NCBI RefSeq assembly: GCF_025215075.1
Contig: NZ_JAOBTH010000022.1
Coordinates: 62,001 to 126,000, forward strand
From: Tenacibaculum haliotis
GTDB lineage: Bacteria > Bacteroidota > Bacteroidia > Flavobacteriales > Flavobacteriaceae
Length of the DNA stretch: 64,000 nucleotides
Direction: 5' to 3'
Below, in pieces: positions 25,550 through 33,961 of the stretch (the stretch's first letter is position 1; the number at the start of each line of letters is the position of its first letter). Below the pieces are notes generated by a model that had not been told where the DNA came from, searched no databases, and saw only the letters and a program-made list of their open reading frames with translations. Made by a program: the position numbers and the translations under genes.

Positions 25550-27541
25550 TTAAAAATCGGTTTTTAAAGGGATTTTAAAAGATACTTTTGTTCCGGTTGG
25601 GTTCTTTTTTTCGATGATTTCATCAATACTAAAAAAGCTTTTTTTAGACAACGATCTAATACGTTCTTCAGTAATTTTAATGGCAACCGAATTATGAGAA
25701 CTTGAATTTTTGTGTTTTTTTGATTGATGAATCCCAATACCATTATCAATAATAGTACATTGTAAAAATTGGTTTTTGGTTGAGAAATCAATCGTAATTT
25801 TCCCCATTTTTTTTGTTTTAAAAGCATGTTTGATGCTGTTTTCTACAAAAGGTTGAATAAGCATTGGCGGAATTAATATTTCTTCAGAATCGATATTTAA
25901 ATCTGTAGTGATTTGATATTCAAAAGCATTTGAATTCATTTGTTGTTCTAATTCGATATAGTTTTTTAGTACTGATATTTCTTCAGCTAAGCTTATTTCT
26001 TCTTGTCTAGAGTTATTTAAAACACCACGTAGTAGGGTAGCAAATTTACTTATCGTTGTATTTAGTTCTATTGATTTTCCTGAATTCCCTAAGGCTTTAA
26101 TTCCGTTTAAAACATTAAAAATAAAATGCGGATTCATTTGTAATTGCAAGGCTTTTTGTTCGAGAGATAACAAATGATTCTCTAGTTGTAATTTTTTTAC
26201 TTTAGCATTGTTTTTGGCTTTAATTTTTCGAATGTAAAAGAAAATTATTCCGATTAAAAAAAGTGTCGTTATGGCAATAATCCCCCATATGAACCAACTT
26301 TTTTGATGTATTGGAGTATCAATAAAAAAATGAAACTGTATAGGTGTGCTTGTTTTTTTATCAATTTTAGATTGTACTGAAAAAGTATAGTTTCCTGGAT
26401 TTAAATAAGGTAAATCAACAGTATTTTTGGTTGTCCAATTACTAAATTCACTATTTAATTTATAACGATATAAAATATTTTTGGGGTTATTTATATTCAC
26501 CGTTTTGTAGGTAAATGAAATATGGTTTTTTGAAGGTTTTAATTGTAACGTTCTGTTGTACTTATTAATGTTTATACTGTCTAAAGATTTGTAAACAACC
26601 TCGATATTTTGAAATGTAATTATTGGTTTTTTTTGAGTTGAAACCTCACTATTTAGTTTGTATATACCTTGGTTATTCGTTGCGATCCAAATATTTTTTT
26701 GTTGATCTTGAAAAACAGCATTTATTTGATTTGTTTTTAACGTATTGTATTTATTGATGCTTTTTATGAAGTTGAAATTTCTATCAAGGAGTTCAATTCC
26801 TTCATCTTTTGTAAGAATCCAAAATTGATTATTTATAAATTGAATACCTTTTATCTTTTTTAATGAACTTGTTATCGTTTTAATTTCACCGTTAACAATT
26901 AATTTAATGCCGTTATTGTAAGTAGTTGTAACGATGTTTTTTTTATGAAGGAGAATAGAAGTGTAATTACCTAAGTCTATTCTTTTTAAAAGAGTCGGAT
27001 TAATTAATTTATCTAGTTTCCACAACCCTTTGTTGGTCGCAATCCAATAAAAAGAACCATCAAACTTTAAATCGTTTATTTTATTTAAATCAATCTGAAA
27101 ATTGGTTCGAATGTTTGAAAGGAAATCTTCACGAACTCTAAGTATTCCTTTGTCTGTTCCTAAAAAAGTATGTTGCGATGTTGTTAATACGTAGTTTATT
27201 TTTTTGTCTTCAAAATTACGAAACTTATTATTTTTTCTGATACTTAATCCGTTATCGGTACCAATAAATAGCGTGTTTTTTGTAGCACTAACAACTGTTG
27301 TTTTATTGGAAATTAAGCCTTCTTTTTTGGTATAAGTAATAAAGTCATTTCCATCAAAACGAGCAATACCTTTATTGGTTGTAAACCATAAATAACCAAT
27401 ATTATCTTGAGCGATAGCTGTTACCGCTAAACTTGGTAATCCGTTGTTTAAATTATAGTTTTTAGGTGTGTTTAATTGCCCAGTTGCGTTGGTTGCAATC
27501 GATGTGATGATAAGCAATAATAAATTCTGAAAAAATTTCAT
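25550..27541 (-). CDS. Propeller-type sensor histidine kinase (His_kinase/LytS-like)
   Basis: A 663-residue sensor kinase, starting at the ATG at 27541; an upstream in-frame ATG at 27571 would place ten extra residues, inside a palindromic repeat, before the signal peptide. After a signal peptide (ends about residue 22, TGQ) come two-component-regulator propeller repeats ('NIGYLWFTTNKGIARFDG', 'KNIWIATNNQGIYKL'), a Y_Y_Y domain, one membrane helix near 415-435, a coiled coil and a His_kinase domain with phospho-acceptor His in 'LQMNPHFIFNVLNGIKAL', then an HATPase with 'FVENSIKHAF' and 'DNGIGI'. It senses an extracytoplasmic signal and should phosphorylate the adjacent LytTR regulator. Confidence 0.92.
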   Translation of the reverse strand: MKFFQNLLLLIITSIATNATGQLNTPKNYNLNNGLPSLAVTAIAQDNIGYLWFTTNKGIARFDGNDFITYTKKEGLISNKTTVVSATKNTLFIGTDNGLSIRKNNKFRNFEDKKINYVLTTSQHTFLGTDKGILRVREDFLSNIRTNFQIDLNKINDLKFDGSFYWIATNKGLWKLDKLINPTLLKRIDLGNYTSILLHKKNIVTTTYNNGIKLIVNGEIKTITSSLKKIKGIQFINNQFWILTKDEGIELLDRNFNFIKSINKYNTLKTNQINAVFQDQQKNIWIATNNQGIYKLNSEVSTQKKPIITFQNIEVVYKSLDSININKYNRTLQLKPSKNHISFTYKTVNINNPKNILYRYKLNSEFSNWTTKNTVDLPYLNPGNYTFSVQSKIDKKTSTPIQFHFFIDTPIHQKSWFIWGIIAITTLFLIGIIFFYIRKIKAKNNAKVKKLQLENHLLSLEQKALQLQMNPHFIFNVLNGIKALGNSGKSIELNTTISKFATLLRGVLNNSRQEEISLAEEISVLKNYIELEQQMNSNAFEYQITTDLNIDSEEILIPPMLIQPFVENSIKHAFKTKKMGKITIDFSTKNQFLQCTIIDNGIGIHQSKKHKNSSSHNSVAIKITEERIRSLSKKSFFSIDEIIEKKNPTGTKVSFKIPLKTDF

Positions 27542-27563
27542 ATAAACAAACTTAACTAATTTA

Positions 27564-27635
27564 AACGTCATCGCGATAAAGTATGTTAAAGTAATCTTTT
27601 AATATAGATTGCTTTACTTTGTTCGCAATGACGTT
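27564..27635. repeat. REP-like palindromic element
   Basis: AACGTCATCGCGATAAAGTA... on the left and ...TACTTTGTTCGCAATGACGTT on the right are near-perfect reverse complements, with an A/T-rich centre that also pairs partly (AAAGTAATCT/AGATTGCTTT). The sequence resembles the dispersed CGTCATTGCGA...GAAGCAATC repeats known from many bacterial genomes. Only one copy is in this window. Confidence 0.6.
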
Positions 27636-27646
27636 CCCCTGTATAT

Positions 27647-28732
27647 TTATTTCATAGCATACAAACGTTTGTTATTTGTATCTGGTTTCAGGTGTTTTAA
27701 ATCTCCATAAGGTTTTGTTAAGGGTTTTAATACGCATAACACAGATGTTTTTCCTTTAATAAGTAATTTACTATCTTTTATTTTATAAGTCCATCTAAAT
27801 TTTTCAACAGGAATATTTAATTTATTCATCTTTTTCATTAAGTCTTCATCATTGGCAATAAAATCCATAATTTCTTCTTGCATTACAAAAGTTGGAATTT
27901 CTTCATCCGAATGTAAATAATCAAGCTCTAAATTTACCGGTACGCTAAATTGTTTTGTGTATGGTTCACCAATATAACGTTCTCTTTCGTTTGTTAAAGC
28001 ATCAAACCATTCGATCTCTCTTTCCTTTGGATATTTTTTAGCAATCTCTTTAGATAAATCTACTTTCCCTGGCGAATTAGCTGTCGGATAAAATACGTAG
28101 TATGGCGCTGCTAAATAATGATTCGAAAACTCGCCTCCAAATACATTAAAGTAAGGTGAAGCTACAACTTGCGGAACTTCATTCGTAGAAAAAGCTTGCT
28201 TTAAACTATTTAAAAGTGCTCCGTTTTTACCTAATCCGTTTGAATGAAATACAATTTTTGTATCTGTGTTAATCACTTCTTTTAAGGTTGGTAAATTACC
28301 TTTAGCGATACTTTTTTGTAAAGATTCTGTTGTGATTTTTTCTCCGTTAATAACAGTTTCAAGATGCATTCCTTTAAAAGGATTGTTGTAATTAACAATA
28401 TGAATATCACCGTACGGATTTTTAGTTGCGTTATTGTTCATCCACGTAATAATTTCTTCTAACGAATATTCTTCATTTATAACACGATAGTTTTTTTCTT
28501 TAAAATAAGCCCTAGCACTGTCGTAAAACTTACTTTCATTTTTATCGTATCCAGCAATAAATACAATAGGTTTTCTTGAACTTAAATTAATTTTGTTTAC
28601 AGTTTCTTCTTTTTTAGCAATATTTCCCAGCTCTTGTGTGTCACCTTTTTTTGTTTCATTACAGCTTGTAAATGTTCCGATTAGTAGTAGTAATCCCATT
28701 ACCATTCCTACTTTTAAAATGTGTTGTTTCAT
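27647..28732 (-). CDS. Lipoprotein of unknown function
   Basis: A 361-residue protein with a clear lipoprotein signal (hydrophobic 9-20, lipobox Cys in 'GTFTSCNET'). I do not recognise the family. The segment 'RKPIVFIAGYDKNESKFYDSARAYFKEKNYRV' followed by 'HIVNYNNPFKGMHL' and 'TKIVFHSNGLGKNGALLNSLKQAF' looks like an alpha/beta domain with strand-turn-helix units; a His-Ser-Asn-Gly loop occurs where a hydrolase or caspase-like fold would place functional residues, but this is weak. The second half is mixed and charged. It follows a 71-codon ORF by 28 bases and lies downstream (same strand) of a LytTR-type direct repeat, so it is probably a target of the adjacent two-component system. Confidence 0.75.
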   Translation of the reverse strand: MKQHILKVGMVMGLLLLIGTFTSCNETKKGDTQELGNIAKKEETVNKINLSSRKPIVFIAGYDKNESKFYDSARAYFKEKNYRVINEEYSLEEIITWMNNNATKNPYGDIHIVNYNNPFKGMHLETVINGEKITTESLQKSIAKGNLPTLKEVINTDTKIVFHSNGLGKNGALLNSLKQAFSTNEVPQVVASPYFNVFGGEFSNHYLAAPYYVFYPTANSPGKVDLSKEIAKKYPKEREIEWFDALTNERERYIGEPYTKQFSVPVNLELDYLHSDEEIPTFVMQEEIMDFIANDEDLMKKMNKLNIPVEKFRWTYKIKDSKLLIKGKTSVLCVLKPLTKPYGDLKHLKPDTNNKRLYAMK

Positions 28733-28760
28733 AGGTATTGTTTTTAAGGTTATTATTTTG

Positions 28761-28976
28761 TTATTGTTGTAATATGATCGTCACGTTCTTCTCTAAATTA
28801 AAATTTGTAGATAGTTTATTTAAAATGTTTGGCAGGTTTCTGTCGCTAATCCACAACCCATTTTTTTGTTTTTCAACAGAAGCTATTAATCCGTTGTTGT
28901 TTATCTGTAATTTTAAGCTGTTATATTTGCTTAAATACATTTTTAATACTGATGAGTAATTGTTGTCTGACCACAT
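28761..28976 (-). CDS. Small hypothetical protein (71 aa)
   Basis: A 71-residue ORF starting with ATG at 28976. It has no signal peptide, Cys or known motif; the sequence 'LKLQINNNGLIASVEKQKNGLWISDRNLPNILNKL' has an ordinary composition and suggests a small alpha/beta protein. It is placed between a promoter-like region (TAATTTTG at 28996-29003 and a direct repeat at 29032-29065) and the lipoprotein gene 28 bases downstream, which favours a real first gene of an operon. No homologue is recognised. Confidence 0.5.
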   Translation of the reverse strand: MWSDNNYSSVLKMYLSKYNSLKLQINNNGLIASVEKQKNGLWISDRNLPNILNKLSTNFNLEKNVTIILQQ

Positions 28977-28995
28977 AATATTTGTTTTATACAGT

Positions 28996-29003
28996 CAAAA
29001 TTA
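28996..29003 (-). promoter_or_regulatory. -7 box of the lipoprotein operon
   Basis: On the minus strand TAATTTTG matches TAnnTTTG, 20 bases before the 71-codon ORF. No TTG is present at the -33 position, which would fit an activator-dependent promoter. Confidence 0.5.
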
Positions 29004-29031
29004 GCGAGGAAGTAAGGTGTAATTTGAAGTT

Positions 29032-29065
29032 AATTAGAATTCGTAGTAGATAAATTAGAATTCGT
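29032..29065 (-). promoter_or_regulatory. Direct repeat, candidate LytTR regulator site
   Basis: AATTAGAATTCGT occurs exactly twice (29032-29044 and 29053-29065) with a period of 21 bp, two helical turns. It lies 29 bases upstream of the TAATTTTG box, the position expected of an activator. LytTR proteins recognise such paired direct repeats, and a LytTR regulator is encoded 4 kb away. Confidence 0.55.
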
Positions 29066-29197
29066 TGAAAAATGAAGTATTCTCTGAAATAATAAAGTAA
29101 GAGTATAATTTATAAGGTGTTGCTTTTAATATAGATGATACCTTTATTTATTTCATATATTTTTATATAAATTGTGACAATTATAATTTTTAAATAA

Positions 29198-29728
29198 ATG
29201 AAAAAGGATAAAGATATTTTTTTTAAAGAAAAAGAAAAAAAATCAAATAAGTTTAGGTCAGATATTCTAAACATTGCAATTAATACGGAATTTTTAATTT
29301 CTAAAATTTTAATTAATTTTCTAGGAGAGACCAAAGAAGTAAAAGAAACCCTAGAAAAATATTTATTTTCTGATACGTTAACTTTTGAAAAAAAAATTAA
29401 TTTATTTAATTCTCTACATAAAAAGGAACTATTTATCAATACGACTGATAGTGTTAGATCTGATTTAGATTATTTAAAGAAAATAAGAAATTACATGGCA
29501 CATTCAAAAGTAGCTATTGATTATCGAGATGTAAATAATTTAGATAGAAACAATTTACTTTTTCTTTCATATACTGAAAGAAATGGAGAAGTCGAAATTA
29601 GAATAAATATAGATAATGATAAAGAAGATTTAAAAAATAATATTTATAGTAATCTGGAGTTGTTAAAGAGAAAAAATAATTTAAATAAAATATTAGGCGA
29701 GATATATAATGATTTAGTTAATTGTTAG
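29198..29728 (+). CDS. Orphan HEPN-like protein
   Basis: A 176-residue, very charged, mainly helical protein. The motif R97-N-Y-M-A-H102 matches the RxxxxH signature of HEPN domains, preceded by a helix-rich part ('FRSDILNIAINTEFLISKILINFLG') and 'LDYLKKIRNYMAHS'. HEPN domains are either metal-independent RNases (toxins, defence) or non-catalytic scaffolds (DUF4145- and MltR-like). The N-terminal part fits the DUF4145-like or MltR-like shape rather than a classical toxin. No antitoxin (MNT or similar) gene is next to it. The gene is isolated, A/T rich and flanked by unrelated loci, suggesting an accessory insertion. Confidence 0.65.
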   Translation: MKKDKDIFFKEKEKKSNKFRSDILNIAINTEFLISKILINFLGETKEVKETLEKYLFSDTLTFEKKINLFNSLHKKELFINTTDSVRSDLDYLKKIRNYMAHSKVAIDYRDVNNLDRNNLLFLSYTERNGEVEIRINIDNDKEDLKNNIYSNLELLKRKNNLNKILGEIYNDLVNC

Positions 29729-29775
29729 TCTAATTATTTGATTAAAATTTAATCGAATAAATAATATAATTATCG

Positions 29776-31950
29776 TTAATAACAATCGGTTTTAATTTGA
29801 TTCGTTTTTTTAAAAGTACTCAACGGAGTGTTTAATTGATGTAAAGAAATTTTTTCTAAAACTTTTATAACACCATTCATCATACTAATAGAGCCACAAA
29901 TCATTATGGTTCCATTATTTTTTAAAGTTGATGCAATTAAGGCTTGTTCCTTTAAAATAAGATCTTGTACGTATTCTTTATTTTGCTCTTGTGAGTAAGC
30001 AATATGAATATTTTCTTCATTTAAATTTGTTAAAAACGGCGCATACATTTTTAATGATTCTTTAGTTCTTGCTCCCCAAAATAAATGAGTTTTTAAAGGA
30101 TTGTTTAACATTCCTAAAAAAGGAGCAATACCTGTTCCGTTGGCTATTAGAATTGTTTTTTTTGATTTTTCAGAAAAATGAAACGTTTTGTTTTTTTCAA
30201 TTCTAGCAAGTAAAGTATTTGCTGTTGTAAGATTGAAAAGTAAATTAGAACATACTCCGAACTCATGTTTTTTAATACTTAATAAAATATCATCATTAAT
30301 TTTTCCGACAGAATATAAGCGTTTCAAGTTATCTTTTTTAGGAGTAATGGCTAATAAATCTCCAGAAGAAAAATGTATTTTTTTAGAAGGTTTTAAACGA
30401 ATTAAAAATGAGTTGTCGATATTTAAATTTGTGATAGATTTCACTGTAAAAGCTTGCTGTTTTTTAGGTTTAACTAGCTTTTGTTTTAGTTGTAAGTCGA
30501 TATTTGTTTTTTGAGACCATTGTATTCCCCAAGTTTTAAAATCATTAAAATTTTGATTGTTAATTTTATAAAGAGATAAAACAGACGTAAAGTTTTTGTT
30601 TGTTTTTAAAGCATTATTAACATCAATAGCAAACTTGCAATATTCAGGATATGCTAATGAGCCAAAACCAATTACAGCATAATTTATGGAATTTGGCTGT
30701 TCAATTTTTTCAACTAATGCTAAGAAGTTATTTGCATTTGAAGGAGGTTGTCCTTCGCCATAAGTTGCCGTCAAAAGAATTAATTGGGTTGCTTTATTAT
30801 AAGATGTGTAGTTGTTTAAATGGTCTATATAAACAGTTTTTTTATCAGTAATTAAAGCATTGTATAAAGAAGACGCAATACTAAAAGTACTGCCTGTTTC
30901 TGAGCCAACTAATATAATAATTTCTGAATTTTCTTTTTTAAACTTGTTTTTAGGTAATGAGCTTTTACGTTTTCTTTCTAACGTCATGGCAAAACCAGAA
31001 TAGATAAAAAATAAAATAGCAACACAGGATAAAAGTAAAATTATGGGCCAAATAATAGTACTACGACCAGTATGTAAAAACAAACTCCAATCGGATAGTA
31101 TTTGTGTTAAATGTAATTTTTTTGCACTAATAATTTCACCAGAATATTGATGAACAATAAGCTCTTTGGTTTTTAATTTTAAGAAAAAATAATCTTCGGC
31201 ATCGTCAGAAAATGGAAATTCAATACTTTTAACTTCATTTAATTGAATGTCTTTAAAGATGGAAAACTCCTCAGTGGCAATTTTTTTATCCGAAGAAATA
31301 TCTGAAAAGTCAAAAGTATGGTTAATGTTGTTTTTAGGTAAAAGAGAAAATTTTTCTAGAGATAAATATACCCCGGTTACTGTAATTATTAATATAGGAA
31401 TTAAGGTGAATCGACCAATAATTACGTGATAATATTGGTTAAAACCTTCCTTTACAACTTTAGTGAAGAAACGTATAATTCCGCCTTGTCTTTTAATGAT
31501 AAGAATGCTTCCTGTTATAGTAATTAAAAATAGGAGGAAAGAGAAAAAACCAACTAAAAAACGACCAGTAGATTTTAAAAACAAAGAACGATGTAAATTG
31601 GTTGTCCATTTAAAAATAGATGCTTTAGAAACAACACTACTTATTTTTTTACCAGTACTAGGATTAATGTAAAACGTTTCATTTTTTCCGTCTTTGGTAA
31701 TTACGGCAACGGTAACAAAATTATGTTCATTAACATCTAAAGTAATTACCTCTTTGTACTCTTTTTTTAAAGAAAAAATTGTTTGAGAAAGGGAAACATT
31801 ATCAGTAGTTACTGCATACGGTTTTAATTGATTCGATATCGGTTCGAAACTTAAAATTATACCGGTTATAGCAGCAATAAGTATAAAAATAGATGAAGAT
31901 ATAGCCAGTGTTAAATGGCTATACCTCCATACAGAAGTAGTTAATTTCAT
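29776..31950 (-). CDS. PepSY-membrane / flavodoxin / ferredoxin-NADP-reductase fusion
   Basis: A 724-residue inner-membrane reductase. The PepSY_TM part has helices at about 14-34, 130-152, 180-198 and 298-322 with His candidates for haem ligation (H12, H120, H175, H293), enclosing periplasmic PepSY-type loops. The cytosolic part is a flavodoxin domain (FMN loop 'GSETGST' near 349-355, 'TATYGEGQPPSNAN') joined to a ferredoxin-reductase-like domain with FAD motif 'RLYSVGK' and NAD(P)H motif 'ANGTGIAPF'. It resembles sulfite-reductase-type flavoproteins fused to a membrane anchor. It should pass electrons from NAD(P)H across the membrane. The genes upstream on the same strand encode DUF2271, ankyrin and DUF6607 proteins of a haem locus. 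Confidence 0.92.
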   Translation of the reverse strand: MKLTTSVWRYSHLTLAISSSIFILIAAITGIILSFEPISNQLKPYAVTTDNVSLSQTIFSLKKEYKEVITLDVNEHNFVTVAVITKDGKNETFYINPSTGKKISSVVSKASIFKWTTNLHRSLFLKSTGRFLVGFFSFLLFLITITGSILIIKRQGGIIRFFTKVVKEGFNQYYHVIIGRFTLIPILIITVTGVYLSLEKFSLLPKNNINHTFDFSDISSDKKIATEEFSIFKDIQLNEVKSIEFPFSDDAEDYFFLKLKTKELIVHQYSGEIISAKKLHLTQILSDWSLFLHTGRSTIIWPIILLLSCVAILFFIYSGFAMTLERKRKSSLPKNKFKKENSEIIILVGSETGSTFSIASSLYNALITDKKTVYIDHLNNYTSYNKATQLILLTATYGEGQPPSNANNFLALVEKIEQPNSINYAVIGFGSLAYPEYCKFAIDVNNALKTNKNFTSVLSLYKINNQNFNDFKTWGIQWSQKTNIDLQLKQKLVKPKKQQAFTVKSITNLNIDNSFLIRLKPSKKIHFSSGDLLAITPKKDNLKRLYSVGKINDDILLSIKKHEFGVCSNLLFNLTTANTLLARIEKNKTFHFSEKSKKTILIANGTGIAPFLGMLNNPLKTHLFWGARTKESLKMYAPFLTNLNEENIHIAYSQEQNKEYVQDLILKEQALIASTLKNNGTIMICGSISMMNGVIKVLEKISLHQLNTPLSTFKKTNQIKTDCY

Positions 31951-31968
31951 TAAATGGTATTTTACTAA

Positions 31969-32442
31969 TTATTGCGGAATCATGCGGATGTAACGTATAA
32001 ATCCTTTTCCTTCAATCTTGTTTTTTACGTTTTCTGTAGTAAGTTCAAATTGAACATCGTCTTTATAATACTCTTGATCTTCTACGGCAGATTCAAATCT
32101 AATTTTATAACCTTTATTTAATTTGCTTTCCGGAATTTTAAGAATACTAATGGTTCTATTACCTCCACTAACTGTAGCTCCTGTTATGGCATCAATATCA
32201 GCTCTTTTTGTACCTTGAAACTTCCACCATTCTGTTATGTCCGAATACCAATCTTCATCATCACCTTGTACATATAGCGTTTTTTCATATTCGCCATCAG
32301 GGTTTAATAAAGAAACTGTAATATAAGCACCTTCGCCTGTATAATTTTTTAATTGAATCATACATTTATAAGTAGCGTCATCAGAAGTAGTAAAAGCCAT
32401 CGCTCCGAAAGCCAAGAATAAAATTATAAGTGTTTTTTTCAT
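31969..32442 (-). CDS. DUF2271 exported protein with possible flavinylation motif
   Basis: A 157-residue exported protein (signal peptide about 1-19). The mature part matches DUF2271: 'GEGAYITVSLLNPDGEYEKTLYVQGDDEDWYSDITEWWKF' and D84-A-I-T-G-A-T90. That last segment fits the D-x-x-[ST]-G-A-[ST] pattern to which ApbE attaches FMN, with T90 as the candidate acceptor. If flavinylated, it could relay electrons between the PepSY/flavodoxin reductase (18 bases downstream) and periplasmic haem or iron. ApbE is not in the window. The family's function is not established. Confidence 0.85.
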   Translation of the reverse strand: MKKTLIILFLAFGAMAFTTSDDATYKCMIQLKNYTGEGAYITVSLLNPDGEYEKTLYVQGDDEDWYSDITEWWKFQGTKRADIDAITGATVSGGNRTISILKIPESKLNKGYKIRFESAVEDQEYYKDDVQFELTTENVKNKIEGKGFIRYIRMIPQ

Positions 32443-32467
32443 GTTATTTATGTTTAATTACTTGAGT

Positions 32468-33952
32468 TTATTTTAAAAAACTGATATCGGTATTTTTTAG
32501 ATTCTCATTTTCTTTAGCTAAATCATATAAAGTTTCATCAAAATCTGTTTTTACATTTTTGTCAGCTCCTTTACTAAGTAAATGTTTTATGATTTTCTGA
32601 TTTTTAGCAATTAAAACAGCTTCCTGTAATGCTGATAATCCTTTTTTGTTTTTAGTATTGATATCAATTTTATAATCAGCTATAAAATTTAGCATAGCAA
32701 TACTTTGTTTTTTAACAGCTAGATGAAATAAAGTATTTCCGTCTTTTTGCGTTTGTTCAACATTTAAACCTTTAGTTTTTAAAAGCGTTAGTTTTTGTTG
32801 AAATTCTGCTGTTTTTTTAGCATTGAAAGTTTTAAATAAGTAATAGTTAAGGTTATTACCTTTGGCGTCAACAATAGTAGTTTTGGCTCCTTTTTCTAAT
32901 AAAAATTTAACAATCTCAGAACTGTTGCTTAAGCTATTTGTAAGGGCAGATTTTCCTTCTTTATTAGTGTGGTTAAGATTTGTAGTTTTTGATACTAACA
33001 ACTTAATTACCTCTAAAGAGTTTCTTCTAGATGCATTTATTAAAGGAGTATTTCCATTAACATCAGCTTTATTGATATCTATTCCTTTTGATATAAAATA
33101 ATTAAAAGTAGCGATGTCTTTATTTCCATAAGCTAAATTATGAATAGGATTTTTACCTTGGTTATTAGTTATGTTAGGGTTGATGCCTAGATTTTCTAAA
33201 TATTTGAAAAATTCTAGTGAATTGTAACCACTTCTAGAACCTCTTGAAGCTAACAAAAAGGCATTTCCACCATTTTTATTTAGGTTTTTATATGGGATTC
33301 CTTTTTTTAATAATAATTCAGCTATTTTTTTATTACCATTTTTAGCTGCATAATTAAACGCTCCGTTACCATCATTATCTAAACTAGTAAGTGACAATCC
33401 TTTTGCAGTAAAATAATCAACCAAGGCGAAATCTTTTAAATTAGGAATTAATAGTAACAACGCATTAGCACCATTTTCGTTTACATCATTTTTAATATCG
33501 ATACCGTTTTTAATAAGTACATCGTATATTTTTGTGTTGGTTAGCCCTGCTGCTGCCGCAAAAGTTAACGGTGAAAAATTATGAGAATCTTTTAAATCTA
33601 GTCGCGCTTTATTATCAATAAGATGTTTAACTAATTCTAAATTTCCTTTATAAGCAGCCCAAAACACGTAGGTTCTTTTATCGTGTGTTAGCTTATTTAC
33701 ATCATTACCTTTTTGTTTAAGAAGGTGTTTTATGCTCGTATTTGGTGCTTCAGCTAAAATAGCATTAGTAACAGCATCAAATCCATTAGATGTTAATGCA
33801 CTTGGATTATTGTTTTCTTTTATTTTTTGATCAATAATAGCAACAGTTGGTTTTGTTTTCCAGAAAGCACGATCCAAAAAAACGTTTTTTGTTTGTGCTT
33901 GTAGCATACTTGTAATGAAAACAAGTAAAAATGTAAATTGTAAATTTTTCAT
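32468..33952 (-). CDS. Exported ankyrin-repeat protein
   Basis: A 494-residue protein with a signal peptide (about 1-20, ending LQAQ) and then about ten ankyrin repeats covering most of the chain, such as 'GNLELVKHLIDNKARLDLKDSHNFSPLTFAAAAG', 'KKIAELLLKKGIPYKNLNKNG' and 'NGNTPLINASRRNSLEVIKLLVSK'. It should be a periplasmic or surface-exposed protein-binding solenoid. Spacing to its neighbours (25 and 9 bases) puts it in the DUF6607-ankyrin-DUF2271-PepSY operon. Its partner is unknown; context suggests a component of the haem-uptake machinery. Confidence 0.88.
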   Translation of the reverse strand: MKNLQFTFLLVFITSMLQAQTKNVFLDRAFWKTKPTVAIIDQKIKENNNPSALTSNGFDAVTNAILAEAPNTSIKHLLKQKGNDVNKLTHDKRTYVFWAAYKGNLELVKHLIDNKARLDLKDSHNFSPLTFAAAAGLTNTKIYDVLIKNGIDIKNDVNENGANALLLLIPNLKDFALVDYFTAKGLSLTSLDNDGNGAFNYAAKNGNKKIAELLLKKGIPYKNLNKNGGNAFLLASRGSRSGYNSLEFFKYLENLGINPNITNNQGKNPIHNLAYGNKDIATFNYFISKGIDINKADVNGNTPLINASRRNSLEVIKLLVSKTTNLNHTNKEGKSALTNSLSNSSEIVKFLLEKGAKTTIVDAKGNNLNYYLFKTFNAKKTAEFQQKLTLLKTKGLNVEQTQKDGNTLFHLAVKKQSIAMLNFIADYKIDINTKNKKGLSALQEAVLIAKNQKIIKHLLSKGADKNVKTDFDETLYDLAKENENLKNTDISFLK

Positions 33953-33961
33953 GTGTTTTAT

